Assembly: GCA_021014325.1 (NCBI GenBank)
Contig: CM037470.1
Span: 8,473,147 to 8,537,146 of the forward strand
Direction of reading: 5' to 3'
Source of the DNA: Plazaster borealis
Lineage: Eukaryota > Echinodermata > Asteroidea > Forcipulatida > Labidiasteridae
DNA: 64,000 nt
The translations under genes and the position numbers were made by a program. Shown one piece after another: positions 10,690 to 24,238 of this stretch. Numbering within the stretch: the stretch's first letter is position 1; every line of letters starts with the position of its first letter. The notes under the pieces were generated by a model. That model was not told the origin of the DNA, ran no database searches, and was given only the letters and a program-made list of their open reading frames with translations.

Positions 10690-11989
10690 CATTGTTTATT
10701 CAAATTTTACTCATTTGCCAACTATTGAACACATATGTATGCATAACTAACAGGGCAAAATGTAGTTTTGCATGTAGCTCTGGCAATTCTAGCAAAATAT
10801 AACCATCATAAATAAGTTTTTACATGACTTGGTTCAGTTTGTGTTTGAATCCCTGCTTTATAGATGTTAGTTTTATGATGATCCCAAACTTCTACCGGCA
10901 GTCTCCAAAACATGGACGAAAAAGTTAGCACATTTAAGATGGTCCATTTGATATTACAATGTATTATAGACTTTATAATTTTGGGGAGTGAGGTTACCAT
11001 AGACTATTTTTCCATGGACATGTTATTGTTTTACAGATAAAAAATAACACTTATCGTATGTATTTTCCTCATTTCTTGTCTTCACTTTATCAGCGAGCAC
11101 AATCCCAACAAAAATATGTCAGATTTTTTACTTTGTTGAAAACCACATTCGCAAATCTGCAACATACCTGACCAATGTATGTCCGCACACTCTTTTCAAT
11201 TGCTTTACTGACTATTCTTTCATTATCATTCATGAAGTTTGCCTGTTGTGTTTTTTTCTAACCAATAGAAGCAATTAATATTGTAATCAAACCACTCCTG
11301 TTGCTCTATAACATGCTCATTATTTCACAGTACAGTGGTTTTCTTAATTTTTGATTTTTTCATTTGCATTTCTGGCATTCAAAATAAACTATGAACAATT
11401 GACAATTTTACCATACAGTACTGATGTTTGTTACAAAAATGTCAAACCCTGATATTGGATCGGTTCATTTTTGGATTGCTATTTTAACATCTCTGTCAAG
11501 GTCAATGTTGCAGCCGTTGAACAGCCTGACATTCGAGAAAATGTACCCCATTACACTCAATATTAATGTGCCATGCATTCTTAGCAACTATGGTAGCTAC
11601 ATGTACTCATTTTGGGGGCAAATTGCAAGTTTCAACTTGTTACCCCCTGAGCCCCATCTAGGCTGAAAGGGGTATTGTCGTTGCCTACGGCAGGACCGTA
11701 ACTGGAGTTACAAGTGACATTTGGACAAAGGAAAGTTGGGAGTATTTTTGGGGTGAAAGGTCAAATGTCAATGTCACAAATGCTTTATGTTGTTTAAGAA
11801 TGTGTGCTTCACGCTTGAGTGGTCAAACAATTCGGCAACAAGGGGCTTAAAAAATAAGTGTCTTGTCTCAGGTTGTTCATATAGGGCCTATGTTTATGTT
11901 TGTTTATCAAGTTAACAACTTGGGGGAGGGTGGAAGGTGTCACATCACCTGGTTGACTATTGGGCCTAATTTTTCATTTTTATAAATTA
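10690..11989. other. No gene recognised
   Basis: AT-rich sequence. The 80-codon frame at 11424-11666 has no motif. Confidence 0.45.
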
Positions 11990-12982
11990 GGCCAAATAAA
12001 AAAAAATACCAGTTGATCGTCCCCGCCCGCATCCTTTTTTGAGGCCGCATCCTTTTTTTTACTATTTACTATTTTCGATTTTTCTTCAAAAAAACCAATA
12101 TTTGTTTGTATTTTTAACTAACTACAACGTTTTTTTTCTTCAATTTTTTGATAAACTTACCGATGTTTTAGAATTTACAACACGAAAAACTAGGTCGTGA
12201 AACACAGAACCATTTTATTTGCATGGCCATCGGTCGTGTCGAACATTGTACATGCACATGTACATCGTACATCGTACACTGCACGCATGCAAGCTCCAGC
12301 ACTTGCATGCATAACATGATGAGCATACAACCTTGCTACCGCGCGTGCTGCATGCATGGGAACATACCGTCCCGAATACTGTTAAGAGATCGATCACTTT
12401 ATGGTAACGAAGTTAAGCTCCTGGGTTACGGACGGGCAACTCGACTGGTTTATTACGGTGTAAGTTTTAACGGGTTGACTCGACCTTTCAAACGTGTCGA
12501 GTTGGTCTTATGCCGCGTACTTTGATGACCCATGCATTTCGTGTGGCGTTTGTGTATCTGAACACGTTTTTTATATCAACATTTATCAGAGGTGAGCTGC
12601 AAGATGGTGTTTGTGTGTGTGTTAATTCGCGCAAATAAAGGCAAGATTCTTAAGCCTTGGTATGCACGGTCAGTGGGGGACGAAAGACGCATTATTAATA
12701 ATAAACATTGAAAGCAGCTTTGAACATCAACTCAGTAGTGTCTTTGTTTGTACCAAGAGTCATTATTATTCATAATCATCTTTTAGTGTAATAATCCCTG
12801 TTAACCCGGGTCCTAATGCAACAAACAGGTGATTTCAAACTGAAGATTTAGTCGCCTGTTGAAATTGGAATACTTGGCGGCCATCTTGGAAAAAAAAATA
12901 GTAAATAGTAAATAGTAAGGCCCTCATCCTCCTCATTTTTGAAAAATCCGGACGATCAACTGGTATTTTTTGTTATTTGGCC
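11990..12982. mobile_element. Non-autonomous DNA transposon with ~80-bp TIRs
   Basis: The left end starts GGCCAAATAAAAAAAAATAC and continues with CAGTTGATCGTCC. The right end is its reverse complement (GGACGATCAACTGGTATTTT, then ATTTGGCC). Both arms carry copies of ACTATTTACTATTT further in. The trinucleotide TTA flanks both ends (11987-11989 and 12983-12985), a possible target duplication. The 993-bp interior has no transposase; it holds a CpG-richer block (12190-12530) whose 100-codon frame I do not recognise. Confidence 0.75.
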
Positions 12983-13110
12983 TTATACGTAAATTCAAGA
13001 ATTTTGTTGAGAAAGAAGGGGGGGTTTAAATGAAACATGAAAAGCAATAAAGTAGTTTTCATGGTTACACACCTAGATGTAAAAACACCTCTAATGTATT
13101 TTCCTAATTC

Positions 13111-13143
13111 TAACCCTAACCCTAACCCTAACCTCAACCCCAA
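13111..13143 (+). repeat. Short interstitial telomere-type repeat
   Basis: Three perfect and one or two degenerate copies of TAACCC/CCCTAA. It is far too short for a telomere and is interstitial. Confidence 0.8.
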
Positions 13144-14608
13144 CATGTAGATCATGATGGGATAATCGGAACATAGGTTGTCTGAACAAAGAGCATTCAC
13201 TGGTTTCATTGCTGAACTTAATAGACTGATACCCCTGTAGAGCACTTGAGGTAGTTTCATTCACACTGTATCATTCACTCAAACAATTACAAGATGGATC
13301 CCAATGAATAAAATGAATAAAGAGTGTAGCCTATCGTAGCAGAGATGTTGAAAGTACTTAAGTAAATAACATTGTTGCTGTACATAATACATCTACCTCA
13401 GTCACTTGAAGGTCACTTAAAAAAGTCACTGTACATGAACAATGTCATCTTTTTAGGTGTACGGGTCTAGAAATATATTTTTGTATTATTCTGTTGTAAT
13501 GTGGGTCTTTTAACACCTCTGAATATGTTCGCATTTTGTCAATAACAAAACCTAAATGAAAAAGTGGACACGACTGCCGTTGGCGTTGTGCATCAAAATG
13601 AAAATGCATGACCAAGAAATCATCTGTGGAATGATGCCTTGTATTGCAACAAAGCCGCTTTACAAAATGAAATATCCTCACAATTAATTACGTCACATTA
13701 GTGATTATGTCAGAGGGCTTTTCACAAACCTTTAAAAAGCTATATTGGCCTAAATGGTGTTCAAAAATGAAGGTTTTGTTTTTGACAATTTTAAAACTGT
13801 TCAATCTCATGTGAACTCAATTTCCATATATTGATAAAACACTTTTTAAATAATTTTCATCAAAGATCACCCATTGCCATTTGTTCAAACTGGTCTGTCA
13901 AATAAATCCCCCACTTTGGCAATGCTGTATTACATGCAGTGATGGGAGGTGAATTTGACATCACTTGTTTGAACTTGTCATTAACCAATGTAGACAGAGA
14001 CTCATTCATGATGACGTGGCTAGATTTCATACTATCAAGAAGTATTCATAATGCTCATTGGTAAGGTACCTTAATACCTTCCTTGCTCTATGCTTATACA
14101 TTGTACATTATGTGTGTCTGGGCTTGCAGACTGTCATGTTTATTGACTAAGATAGCTGTCAGTCATTGAGTGCATTGACTAGCTGTGTTATCTTAGCAGA
14201 TAAGGGTTGTTATCAAGCTAAATACTTCCAAGCCAGAGGGTACTAGTGCATTTGACCTCTTACACTCTGCACTAATGTATACTATACCACCTGTTAATTC
14301 ACACCTTTATATCCTGAATACAATGTGACTTGATACCATGCAACTTGACTGTTGCCTTGGCTGTCCATAGTTACCATGGTGGTCCATCAAGAACCTGACT
14401 GTTAATTTTTGTGAAGAGTCAACCCATCCTAAAATGGTTAGAAGACAGCCTACTTGTACATGTACATTACATTCCTCAGTACAGCCTGTCATGTACACAT
14501 TGTTTTTTTAAGATCAGGCAAACTTACACTTGTATACAGTGTATCATGTAAGAACAGTCTCATGTAGGCAGGCTGTAATAACCAATTTCATGTTGTATAT
14601 CATCTCAG
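13144..14608. other. Upstream/intronic DNA before PKNOX coding exon 1
   Basis: No gene or repeat recognised. It probably forms the end of the intron before the first PKNOX coding exon, because a polypyrimidine-poor but usable acceptor (CATCTCAG) sits at 14608. Confidence 0.4.
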
Positions 14609-14635
14609 CAGGTTGCTTTCTTTATTGGAGACACA

Positions 14636-17600
14636 ATGCAACACTCATCTACTGGGGTTGATGTGTCAACCCAAGGTGTGTCACACATAGTGTGTGATAC
14701 AGTATCAGAAGCAGAGTCAGAGGAGAGCAAGCCAACAATACAAGCAGTCACTACTACCTCCTCAGCTGCAGCTGCTGTAACTGAGGACATTCAAGCTCAA
14801 TTAGAGAAAGATAAGAGATTAATATATGGGTGAGTGTTGTCATTATGCTTGCTTTAGTTTTCATTTGTTGGAAGAACATTGATCGTTCCTGCTCAAGACC
14901 TAAATTACAAATAGATCATGTGAGTGCATGAAACTCAATAAGAAAACAAATTGAAGGTAAATGTACATGTACTTCAAACTTTTTTTTGTGACAGGATGTA
15001 TCTTAATATTTTGTAAGTACATAACTCTTTTCCATAAAAGCTATAATTAATGATACTTTTTGTAAATAAATAAAATAAATAATATGAAGCTACAAAGCAC
15101 TACAAATTCGCTGTCAGTTGCTGTTATATAAGTGCTGTTGTGGTCAGAGTAGAAATCACTCCATCCAACTTGAAATCACACCCTACCTCTAATTCTACCT
15201 CCATGATGTAACTATTGGATTGGCTGGTGCCAAAACCATACACGGGAAATTTCAGATTAAATTTGTTTATATATTTCATTTATTTCCAAAGCTTACATTT
15301 TTAAAACAAATCTTTCAGGTTTTTGTAGCTTAGAAACTGAAGTAGGGTGGCATGGGTGGCTAGTGCACAAAGTGCTAGCCTCTTACCACTGTGGCCCTGG
15401 TTCACTTCCCGGCTAGGGCCATGTGTGAGTACATTTATGTGTTGGTTCTCTCCTGTGCCAGGAGGCTTTTTCTCCGGGCCTTCCGGTTTCCCTCCCTCTG
15501 GAAAAATCAAACACTAAAGATTTGTGGCTGTGCTCCGTAGTCATATATGGGTTGATTTGGCTGGCTGCCAAAGGCGCCCTTGCATGCCTGTGGCTTGACC
15601 AAATGATGTTGTAGCTGAACCCTTTGCAATAAGCTCCTCAGCCACAAGTCAGGTTGATTAGCCTCCCAAATAAATATTATTATTGTAAGACAAGGTAAAT
15701 GAAGAAACAAAACTCCACACATTTAAAACTCATATAAAGTATTCAAGGTTCCTGGAGTAAGATCCAAGCAAGACTTGCACAGACTATTACAGTATAAGGA
15801 TCAAATATTGTCATAATGTGCTTCCGCCGTTGAAGCACAGTTCAGGATCGGTAATTACTGGAAAAGCATTGATTATTTCAATCACTGATCATAAAGTTAA
15901 GTTTGGGGAAGAAGCATTTGAAAATCCAACAAATCACTGTAACTCATTTTGATTGACTGCATTGATATAAACCACAGCCTATGAACTCATCATTGCACAA
16001 ATCCCTTTTTTGTCACTTTCACAAAATCTTTACATAACATTTCTTAAGCCGGTTGTTTTGTTACGTTATTCGTTTTTGTTTTTAGATGGGAATTAATTTA
16101 CTCATAAAAAAGGCTAGAATTCACACTAGGTTTTTTGGTTCAAACTAAAGTTTTTAGAAAAATATTGAACTGTTTGCTTAATGTTAAACACAGTTAGCTT
16201 TAATGACTCAATTTTTAATTTAATTTTAATTCCAGGCATCCATTGTTTCCTTTGATGGCTCAGTTGTTTGAAAAGTGTGAGCAAGCAACCCAAAGTACTG
16301 ACCCCCCGACCTCAGCAAGCTTTGATGTGGATATTGAGGAGTTTGTGCATAGGCAAGACAGACAAGGAAAACCATTTTTTAGCAATGATCCAGAAATTGA
16401 TAATTTGGTAAGAGTTTATTTGAAGTATAGTTTTGGGTTGAACAAAGAAAAGTTTACTTGAGTGGGACTTGAACCTGCTAACCTGCCGGCGCAGTACAAT
16501 CTGAGCTATAGCCTCAATGTTGGCAGTCTCCCTATTTTGTTAATTTATAAATTATTCAGTCAGTTTCCCATGTGGTTTATTACTTGATATTTGAAATAAA
16601 AAGTTCATCCTCCTAAAGGTGATCCCTCTGCTGCCGCTTCCCAGGTTGTATTGTAAACTTGGGTATGATCCCTTGCTATACGGCAGGTTACAGGTTGAAT
16701 GGCTTCTGAATGGCACCCCGAACAAAGACATTGACAAAGTAGATAGACCGCCAACATAGGGCTGGATAGCTCAGTTGGTAGAGCGCCGGCACGTTAATCC
16801 GGAGGTCACAGGTTCAAATCCCACTCTTGTCAATTTTTCTTTGTTCAACCCAAAATTATTTAAAATTTACCCACAAGTTTCCCTTGTGTTTTATTTCTCG
16901 AAAAAGTATCATTTTGTTTCCATTTCTAGAGCTACACCTTTATAGATTTTACTTTGAATATAGAGAAGACATTTACAGTTTCATTGTTTGTTTTGTTTAA
17001 AGGCATCATACGCGTTTGGTAATTGTCAAAGACCAGTGTTCTCACTTGGTGTATCCCAACATATGCATAAAATAACAAGCCTGTGAAAATTTGGGCTCAA
17101 TTGGTCATCAAAGTTGCAAGAAAATGATAAAAGAAAAAACACCCTTGTTGTACAAATTTGTGTGCTTTCAGATAGGAATAAAAACTTCTTGCAAGAAGTT
17201 TTTATTATTTTAGTGAGAAATTACCTCTTTCTCAAAAACTACGTTACTTCAGAGGGAGTCGTTTCTCACAATGTTTTATACTATCAACAGCTCTCCGTTG
17301 CTCGTTACCAAGTAAGTTTTTATGCTGATAGGTATTTTGAGTAATTACCAAATGTGTACAGTGCCTTTAAATCAGTCAAATGTAGAGGTACATGTAATTG
17401 TGCTTTTTGGTTCATCAAATGGAGTCATACTGTACAATAATTACAACAAATATTTTTCAGTGGATATAATTTACCAACAAAAAGGTGAGTCCCAAAAAGC
17501 TCTTCATTGCTAAAATGAATTGGCTGAAACTAAATAGAATATAACTTCCCTGTGTTGATGGAAGCCTATCAAGTACCCAGTTACTGGTTCAGCTATTTAA

Positions 17601-20600
17601 ATGTACAGTGTATTAGAGCACTACTATAGCAGCTCAGTTCATCAAGTTATCGGTTTTCATGAATTGCTACTGGGCTTGTCCATACAATAGGTACTGTCTT
17701 ATCTAAAGTGAGCATCAGCTGATGCACAAACTGGAACAAAAATTACCCTGATCTTCTTATTTTAACATTAGTTTTGAAATGATATTTTCCACCTCGTGAT
17801 ATCTAATATGGTGTGTATGATTGGTGAGGCAAAACCCCCATTGACTGGTATGACATGTTAATTTTGCAGATGGTAAAGGCAATACAGGTACTACGCATTC
17901 ATCTCTTGGAATTAGAAAAGGTTAATGAACTATGTAAAGACTTCTGTCACCGCTATATAACGTGCTTAAAGGGGAAAATGCACAGTGACATTCTACTTCG
18001 AGATGAAAGACAACCAGGCACATCATTTTCACAGGGTCAGTTAGCACAGGAGGTACAAGGCTCATCGCAGGGCTCAGATATGACCCCACCCCATCAATTA
18101 ACACAACAGGTACAAATACAGGTGAGGTAGATTAGGAATTCATTCAAAATGGGTTGCTTGCTTGGACCTATATAGATGCATGAAAGGTGTTGAGCTAGCA
18201 TGCTGGTGAGTTGTTGCTTTGTTGTATTATGTTGAAGCTTGTTACCTTAAATGGTTTGAATGATGTCAAGTTTCATCTGAAGGCAGACTGCAATATGTTT
18301 GCAAATGTAAACACCTCATTGATCTGCCTTGGTTGTCATAATTTTTCTGTTTCTCAAAAGTCAGTTCTTGGTCCAAAATGGTTCACTGTTTATACTAGGA
18401 TACCCAGTTCATAAAAACATTCTCAAACATAAATTGCAGTATCACTTCCATACAGATGACACACAGTTCCCTCAAACCAGCTCCAAATGTATTTTTGTTG
18501 TAATCCACATGCCACTGAACAAATTTGAACAAAAATGGGAAGCACTCTTTTGTGTGGGTTCCCTCAAGGTCAGATTGCTCATTCTCAGCATGTCCAAGAT
18601 TCCGCTGCACGCTTTGTTATCTTGACAAAGAAATGGTCCTCCTTTTCTCTTGTGTTGTGTGACCTTCATGGTTGCCAGTTGGTAATATCAAATAGAGTAC
18701 AGACGTTTAATAATCTGGCACAAGAATATGTCAAGCTCTTCTTATGCCATCCCATCTCACCATCTCATGTTCCGTTCCAGCAACATCGGGGAGGGGGAAA
18801 GGGCTTTTTCAGTCGCTGCACCATGTCTCTTGAATGCATTGCCTTTACAGGAGCTCTCAAGACTCATTTAATGTCATGGGCATTTTTTATAATGATTGTT
18901 GTTCTAGATTGAAGCTGTAGATTTAATTGATTTGTTTTGTGCCTGGAGCCTTGATGGAGCTGTGTGTATTATTAATCTATACTATTATTATTGTTACCTT
19001 CCTTCTTCCATAACTCTACCATCTGAGAATATCGTCTTATTCAGAATTGATGTCTCTTTACCAGTCAATAGTTTTATCTCAAATATGCTCCGACTTGAGA
19101 AATTTGCTACTTGATGACAATTTATATTTTTTGACCCATTTTCACCAAATGATTGTAGTAATAAGTATTTTCATGATTGATTTTGTATTGATATTTGAAT
19201 TGTAGATAGACCACTGTAATTTCTATCAGTTTACATGTATGTGTATGCCAGTTCATTATTCAATCAATTTATCCTCCAATAACACAGGTTAAACAATAAA
19301 AACCCAGTGTCTAACAAGAAAATAAGATGTTGTTAAAGCAGAACAACAAGATGAGCTGATAGCTACACTTTATTCTTCACAATCCACAAAGAGAAGTGTC
19401 TTAAACTTGTCATTTTAAGAGATTTACTGTGCTACTATTTGACTGGTTCAGGTACAAGCTTCACCTCAGCAAGTTCAGCCTGTCTCTGCTACATCAGTCG
19501 CTGGAGGTGCTTATATCTTACAACAACCAAATACACAGCCAGTTCAAACCAGTTCAACTCAGGTACGTTTCTCCTCAGGCAGTCAGGGTTCTATTTTGTT
19601 TCAATGTTCAAAGCATGCAGAAAACATTGTCAAAGACCAGTACCCACACTCGGTGTGACCCCAATACAAGAAATAACACACCTGTGAAAGTTTAAGCTCA
19701 ATGGTTGTTGTAGTCACAAGAAAATAGTGAAAAACCCTGGTTTCACTGTTTTCAAATATCAGATTTTGGACTAGCAAGACCAAAACTAACTGTTTAACTA
19801 TTTTCTCAAAAACTAAAGCATTTCAAGCAACAATATGTCAATGGAATTTTTCCACCATGACCATCTTTATACCATGTAATTTATGTGCAAATCTGTGAGC
19901 ATTAATATTTTCAATCTTACCAATGTGGTGCACTCTCTTCAAGCAGATAATAGTGCTTAGCAAATTCAAGAAATCATTTGGGCACCATTCACAATAGTGT
20001 TAAGTGTGTTCCAGGTTTCTGATTAACAAGGTTTTCTGTGCTAAAGTAAGTAGAGCATGCATACATATCTAGTATAGCTATTTAATAATACTAGACCGTT
20101 GAAATTGTAGCTTTCCTTGACAATGTTTTTTTGTAAATGTTGCAGCAGCTGCAGCAAGCACAATTCCAGACCATGCTAAACTCAGCTGGACAAGTTGTCT
20201 ACGCACCAGTCATTCCACAGGGGGTAATGGCACAGCAAGGATTAGTCACTCAGGCTATTCCAGGAACTGTGCAATTACAGAGCACCCCTCAGCAGCAGCA
20301 GCAACAACAACAGACAGTAGCAGCGCCCTCAATGGTTCCAGTAATCCATGGCTCTACACCTATTTCTCATATTGGCATCCAGTCTTCAGTTCCATCATCC
20401 CAACACCAAACAGTGACATCGTTAGCATATGCTACAGCTACTGCTACTGCTGGGGAAGAGTACGATGAAATGAATGAACTATTAAATAAAAGGAAACCAA
20501 AAAGAGGAGTCCTACCCAAGCATGCTACAAACATTATGAGGTCATGGCTCTTCCAACACATAGTGGTCAGTTCATGTCTGTACATAGTTCCCTTTTCCCA

Positions 20601-22719
20601 CCTTTCCTTGCTATGATGAATGACTGATAATGCCAACTATTTTTGATGTTGGTTTGGTTGATCATCTTGTAAACTCTTACCTGTGAATACCTGTCAGTAA
20701 AATAATGATCACATTATTGAGACGCCCGTAAGGCATAGATAAGAAATATGTATTCTTATTGTTTTTGTTTAGCATCCGTATCCAACAGAAGATGAGAAGC
20801 GGATGATTGCAGCTCAGACCAACCTCACGTTACTTCAAGTCAATAATTGGTAGGATTCCTTCTCATACTGTTTTTCTGGTTGATTCTAAGCAAATGATGA
20901 ATTGACATACCTGCATACATATTAAGTATGCTTGATAGTGTTGTGTTTATATAATTTCTGAGTATTTGTAAACAACCCCAGTCCTGGCAGGATGAAGGGG
21001 GGTGGTTGTCAAGCTCATTCACTATAAAATGTTTCTTATCAGATACTCGTTGTCAAGTAAGATTAAAAACCATTCGTGCCAAAGGATGGTCCTTGTCAAA
21101 ATTCAAAATTCAAACCAACGATCAGATTTCTTACAATCAGTGAGCCAAGTACTTGACCTCATATAAAAACAGGGGCATTAACAAACATTACAGGTGTTAT
21201 TTAAAGAACATATATTTAAATATATGCATAATTATAAAAAGAAATATGTTTTTTTCACAACTTTTCAGAATACCAGTCATGGGCAGCCTGTACAAGGAAC
21301 AGCAGAAATCATATCGTTGTCTGTAAAATATTCACACAATTATCAAGTAGCTGAATTGATGTGTGATGATTTTATAGAATGGCTAATGTAACCATCAATG
21401 ATGAACCAATCAGATTGTGTTTTACTAATAAGGAGGATTTATGCTGACTGTTTGTACAGGTTTATTAATGCAAGAAGGAGAATACTACAACCCATGTTAG
21501 ATGCAAGTAATCCAGACCCCAGTACCAAGACTAAGAAAGTCAAGACACAGAGTCGACCATCTACACAGAGATTCTGGCCAGAGTCATTAGCAAACCTTGG
21601 ATCACCGACCACAACAAGAACAGGTAAGTTACTTGGCTCTCAGTCTGCCTCCTTCAATAATAAGTATCAGGATCGATCCCATCCTAGCAGAACAATTGAA
21701 GTGGTCTGGAGTTGGCAGATAAAGATTTATAGATGATTGGCAAAACAAAGAGGAGACTGATCTTACTTAAGGCTAGATTAGATTACTTTAGTTATCTCCT
21801 CTCGAAAGATTGAATAAGTTGAATAAACTTATTTATGTGACCAGTGTTGGCCAAATACTGTAGATTATTCGTCCTAAAGATGCAGAAACAGGAAAGTGAG
21901 AAAGATAGAACACTCAAGTGGATTGTTGCATAATATCGTCTACCCTGTGTGACTATAGAATTTTCCAGCTCCGATGACCGATACGGAGGGCCTGGAAGTG
22001 ACCACAAAACAAGAAGTAGAACCCTCTTGGGTTTGGTGTTTGGGGGGGGGGGACACTTCATTGCCAGTCATTATGTTTTTTCCAACACACTACATGTGTA
22101 TGGTCCAAGATATCCTATAAGAGAAAAAACTTTCCAGATTTTTTGTGTGAATCTTCTTGAGGACCAACTTGTTAAATTCTTCCTCCTGTAGTAAAGGTAA
22201 AAAGAGGTTTGTGATCTGCATGTTCATGATGCTAAAAGCAGCCATGTTTGTATAATGATGAGCCTTGGCAACTGCCAGTGGGTGCTGTAACTAGTCATTG
22301 TTGAGAATACATACATGTAGATGTAGAGCACTCATTCAGGTACTGTTATACTCTATTCCAGACATTTGTGGGCGCATGATGCTTGAAGCACTTTTAGTTT
22401 ATGCATCATCCAAGATCAGAGGTGTGTTACAAAGTGGATTTACACTGTACTGACATAGTAACCATTTCCTTTGTCTATTGCAGGCAGTGATATGACAGCA
22501 TCTACAGCACTTAGTTCATCAGTACCAGTGGAACAGATCACATTATCAGGGGAGACACTCTCATCAATAGTACGGGTCCATCAGTCTTCAGCTTCTCCAC
22601 AGCTAGAGAGCATGGTATCTAATGGGGAGGGTGGACCCCTGGATGATATAGGTGATGGATCTGATATGTCATCTAATGATGGTGTGATGGGTATAGACAG
22701 TGATGATGACTCATCATGA
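14636..22719 (+). CDS. PKNOX1: PKNOX (PREP) TALE homeodomain transcription factor
   Basis: Eight coding exons: 14636-14829, 16236-16407, 17870-18121, 19452-19562, 20146-20565, 20773-20849, 21460-21623, 22484-22719. They join in frame to 541 codons; vertebrate PKNOX1/2 have about 436-472. Domains in order: PBX-interacting HR1 ([15 protein letters not shown], residue ~66), HR2 ([19 protein letters not shown], residue ~126), Gln-rich linker with a Q run (exons 4-5), then a TALE homeodomain from KRGVLPKHA, with the PYP three-residue insert and the recognition helix WFINARRRI; Ser/acidic tail ending DSDDDSS. Introns split the homeodomain after LFQHIV and inside the helix-3 Trp codon. PREP proteins bind TGATTGACA with PBX in the nucleus. 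The symbol stands for the single invertebrate PKNOX1/2 gene. Start chosen at the first ATG of the exon. An alternative donor within exon 3 (18110) could drop four codons. Confidence 0.95.
15345..15685 (+). mobile_element. tRNA-derived SINE in PKNOX intron 1
   Basis: A tRNA-like head (A box GGTGGCTAGTGCAC, B box TGGTTCACTTCCC) is followed by a conserved-looking body with TTCTCTCCTGTGCCAGGAGG and TTTTCTCCGGGCCTTCCGG, ending in an AATAAATATTATTATTG tail. The body resembles a central domain shared by several invertebrate SINE families (from memory). Confidence 0.7.
16425..16862. mobile_element. Inverted dimer of tRNA-derived SINE
   Basis: It is bounded by TTGGGTTGAACAAAGAAAAG on the left and its reverse complement TTTCTTTGTTCAACCCAAA on the right. 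Inside the left end is a degenerate tRNA-like region on the - strand. Inside the right end is a well-kept one on the + strand (16762-16833: A box TAGCTCAGTTGGTAGAGC, anticodon-position GTT, B box GGTTCAAATCCC). It lies in PKNOX intron 2, only about 18 bp past the donor of exon 2. The tRNA body is Asn-like, but the 3' acceptor stem does not pair, so it is not a tRNA gene. Confidence 0.75.
16996..17371. mobile_element. MITE with central hairpin, PKNOX intron 2
   Basis: Ends TTTAAAGGCA... and ...TGCCTTTAAA are inverted, followed inward by TTGGTAATTGTCAAAGAC and the partly matching ATTACCAAATGTGTA. A perfect hairpin (AATAAAAACTTCTTG against CAAGAAGTTTTTATT) sits at the centre, 17177-17207. From memory this family is abundant in starfish genomes. 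A degenerate relative (GTCAAAGACCAGT...CACCTGTGAAAGTT) lies at 19628-19860 in intron 4. Confidence 0.7.
19610..19930. repeat. Degenerate MITE relative in PKNOX intron 4
   Basis: It shares an ordered set of blocks with 16996-17371: ATTGTCAAAGACCAGT, then GGTGTGACCCCAA, AACACACCTGTGAAAG and TTTTCTCAAAAACTAAAG. The ends are not well preserved. It starts about 50 bp after the exon 4 donor. Confidence 0.5.
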
Positions 22720-24238
22720 AGATTACTCTCATCATGTGACAATCACTCCTAAAGTTTTCCATTATTGCTATTCCAGCAGCTTGCTTTAAATCTAACACTT
22801 AACATTTTAATATGTGCCATAAACATGTGTATGTAGTCTGATATACATGCAAAAAGGTTATGCAGCCAAAATGCAACACATTAGTAGTTTTTTTTGGTGC
22901 TTGACATTGAAGGCAGTTGATTGAGGAAATTGACTTGCAATCCACATCCAGACTAAACTAAGCTGCCATAACCAATGCCTCTATTATTTGATACAAATCC
23001 AGCACATCTACAAACACATGAATGAGACCAATTCATGGATAGAGCATTGAATCTACCAGATAGTGTGAATCAGTACTACTAGAATGTTCTTACTTCCTGT
23101 AAAGTCAATTTTGTTTAATCCTTGAAAAAATTCTTCATGGCCTAACACTACATCAAAGTGATACAACACTCTGATCCAGTGAGCTGGTTGATGAGACAAA
23201 CACTTGCATATTAACAAGATGAATATCAAATGTTTTATTTTAGGAGTTCAAGCTACTAATTCCTTTGTGGTTATTGATGTGCTGTATTGCAATCATTGTG
23301 CTACAATTGGTTCAGTATGTCATTAAAATTCAAAAAGAAAGATGTAAAGTCAAGCATAATTTCGTTTGCAGTTTGTCCCTTTAAGAACTCTGTGCGATGG
23401 AAATGATGCACTTTAGAGTGTTGGAGGCTGATACAAAAGGATGGCTGCCTTATGAAGCATGCAGCCAAACTTAAAGTTGTTGAAAAATGTAGTGTTTTCT
23501 GGTCATTGGGGAATATGAAATGCGGAATCATAAATACTATGCTTTTCATTGAGACCTGAAGAAAGAATTAGCTGTTCCAGCATGAAGGTAACCCACAATT
23601 GATTGAAAGCCTTGACATACATGGCAATTTAACAGGCAACTTGGAGGCAACCAACTGCACTGCATGCAAAACAACACATTGTTGTGAAATATACATTATT
23701 TCTGATAGTGTCTTGCCATGGAGGTAGAAATACAAAGAGACAATCTGTCTAGAGGCCACAAACACTTCAGCTCAGTAACGCAAAACCAATCAGTCACCAG
23801 CTGATCACTGGTTCTTTGCTGTAGTGTACAGTTCTGCTAAACTTGCGCGAATCTGTAATCATGTCCCATGCACAGTGGTGTTTCAAAACTTGAGTTGTAT
23901 CCAAATCTTTCAGCTTGATTTGCTGTGACGTAAATTTTCTGTACGGCCATTGGTGGGTTAATTGCAAAATGATATTTTTACAAAATTATTGGGATAGTTG
24001 GCAGGCTATTTGAAAAGGTCCTTGTCTCCTATATTTAAATAATCCAATTAAGTGTGACAATGTCTTTTATTTTCATATATTGCCATTATGGAGAACCATG
24101 GACCAACAAAATTACATATGTTTTAAGCGTTTGTTTACATCTAAAGTTTTCTCAACATTGAAAGATAATGTGAAAATTGAAATTTGTATCATAATTTTCT
24201 TTTTAGATTGCCTGGAACTGGTTTTCTGTAGTCCGCCC
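22720..24238. other. PKNOX 3' UTR and/or intergenic
   Basis: No coding sequence. AATAAA hexamers lie further on (24436, 25012, 27071, 27203); the 27203 one is followed by a T/GT-rich stretch and could be the true cleavage region, but the transcript end cannot be fixed from sequence alone. Confidence 0.4.

Noticed and set aside
13111..13143. Telomere or chromosome end
   Set aside because: Only three to five copies, in the interior.
16762..16833. Functional tRNA-Asn gene
   Set aside because: A and B boxes and a GTT anticodon position are present, but the acceptor stem does not pair and the region is part of a dispersed SINE.
18211..18912. Several 65-125-codon frames on both strands
   Set aside because: They lie in PKNOX intron 3, overlap each other and show no domain.
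21194..21391. Extra PKNOX exon inside the homeodomain intron
   Set aside because: An acceptor-like TTTTCAG is present, but inclusion would break the homeodomain between NNW and FINARRR.
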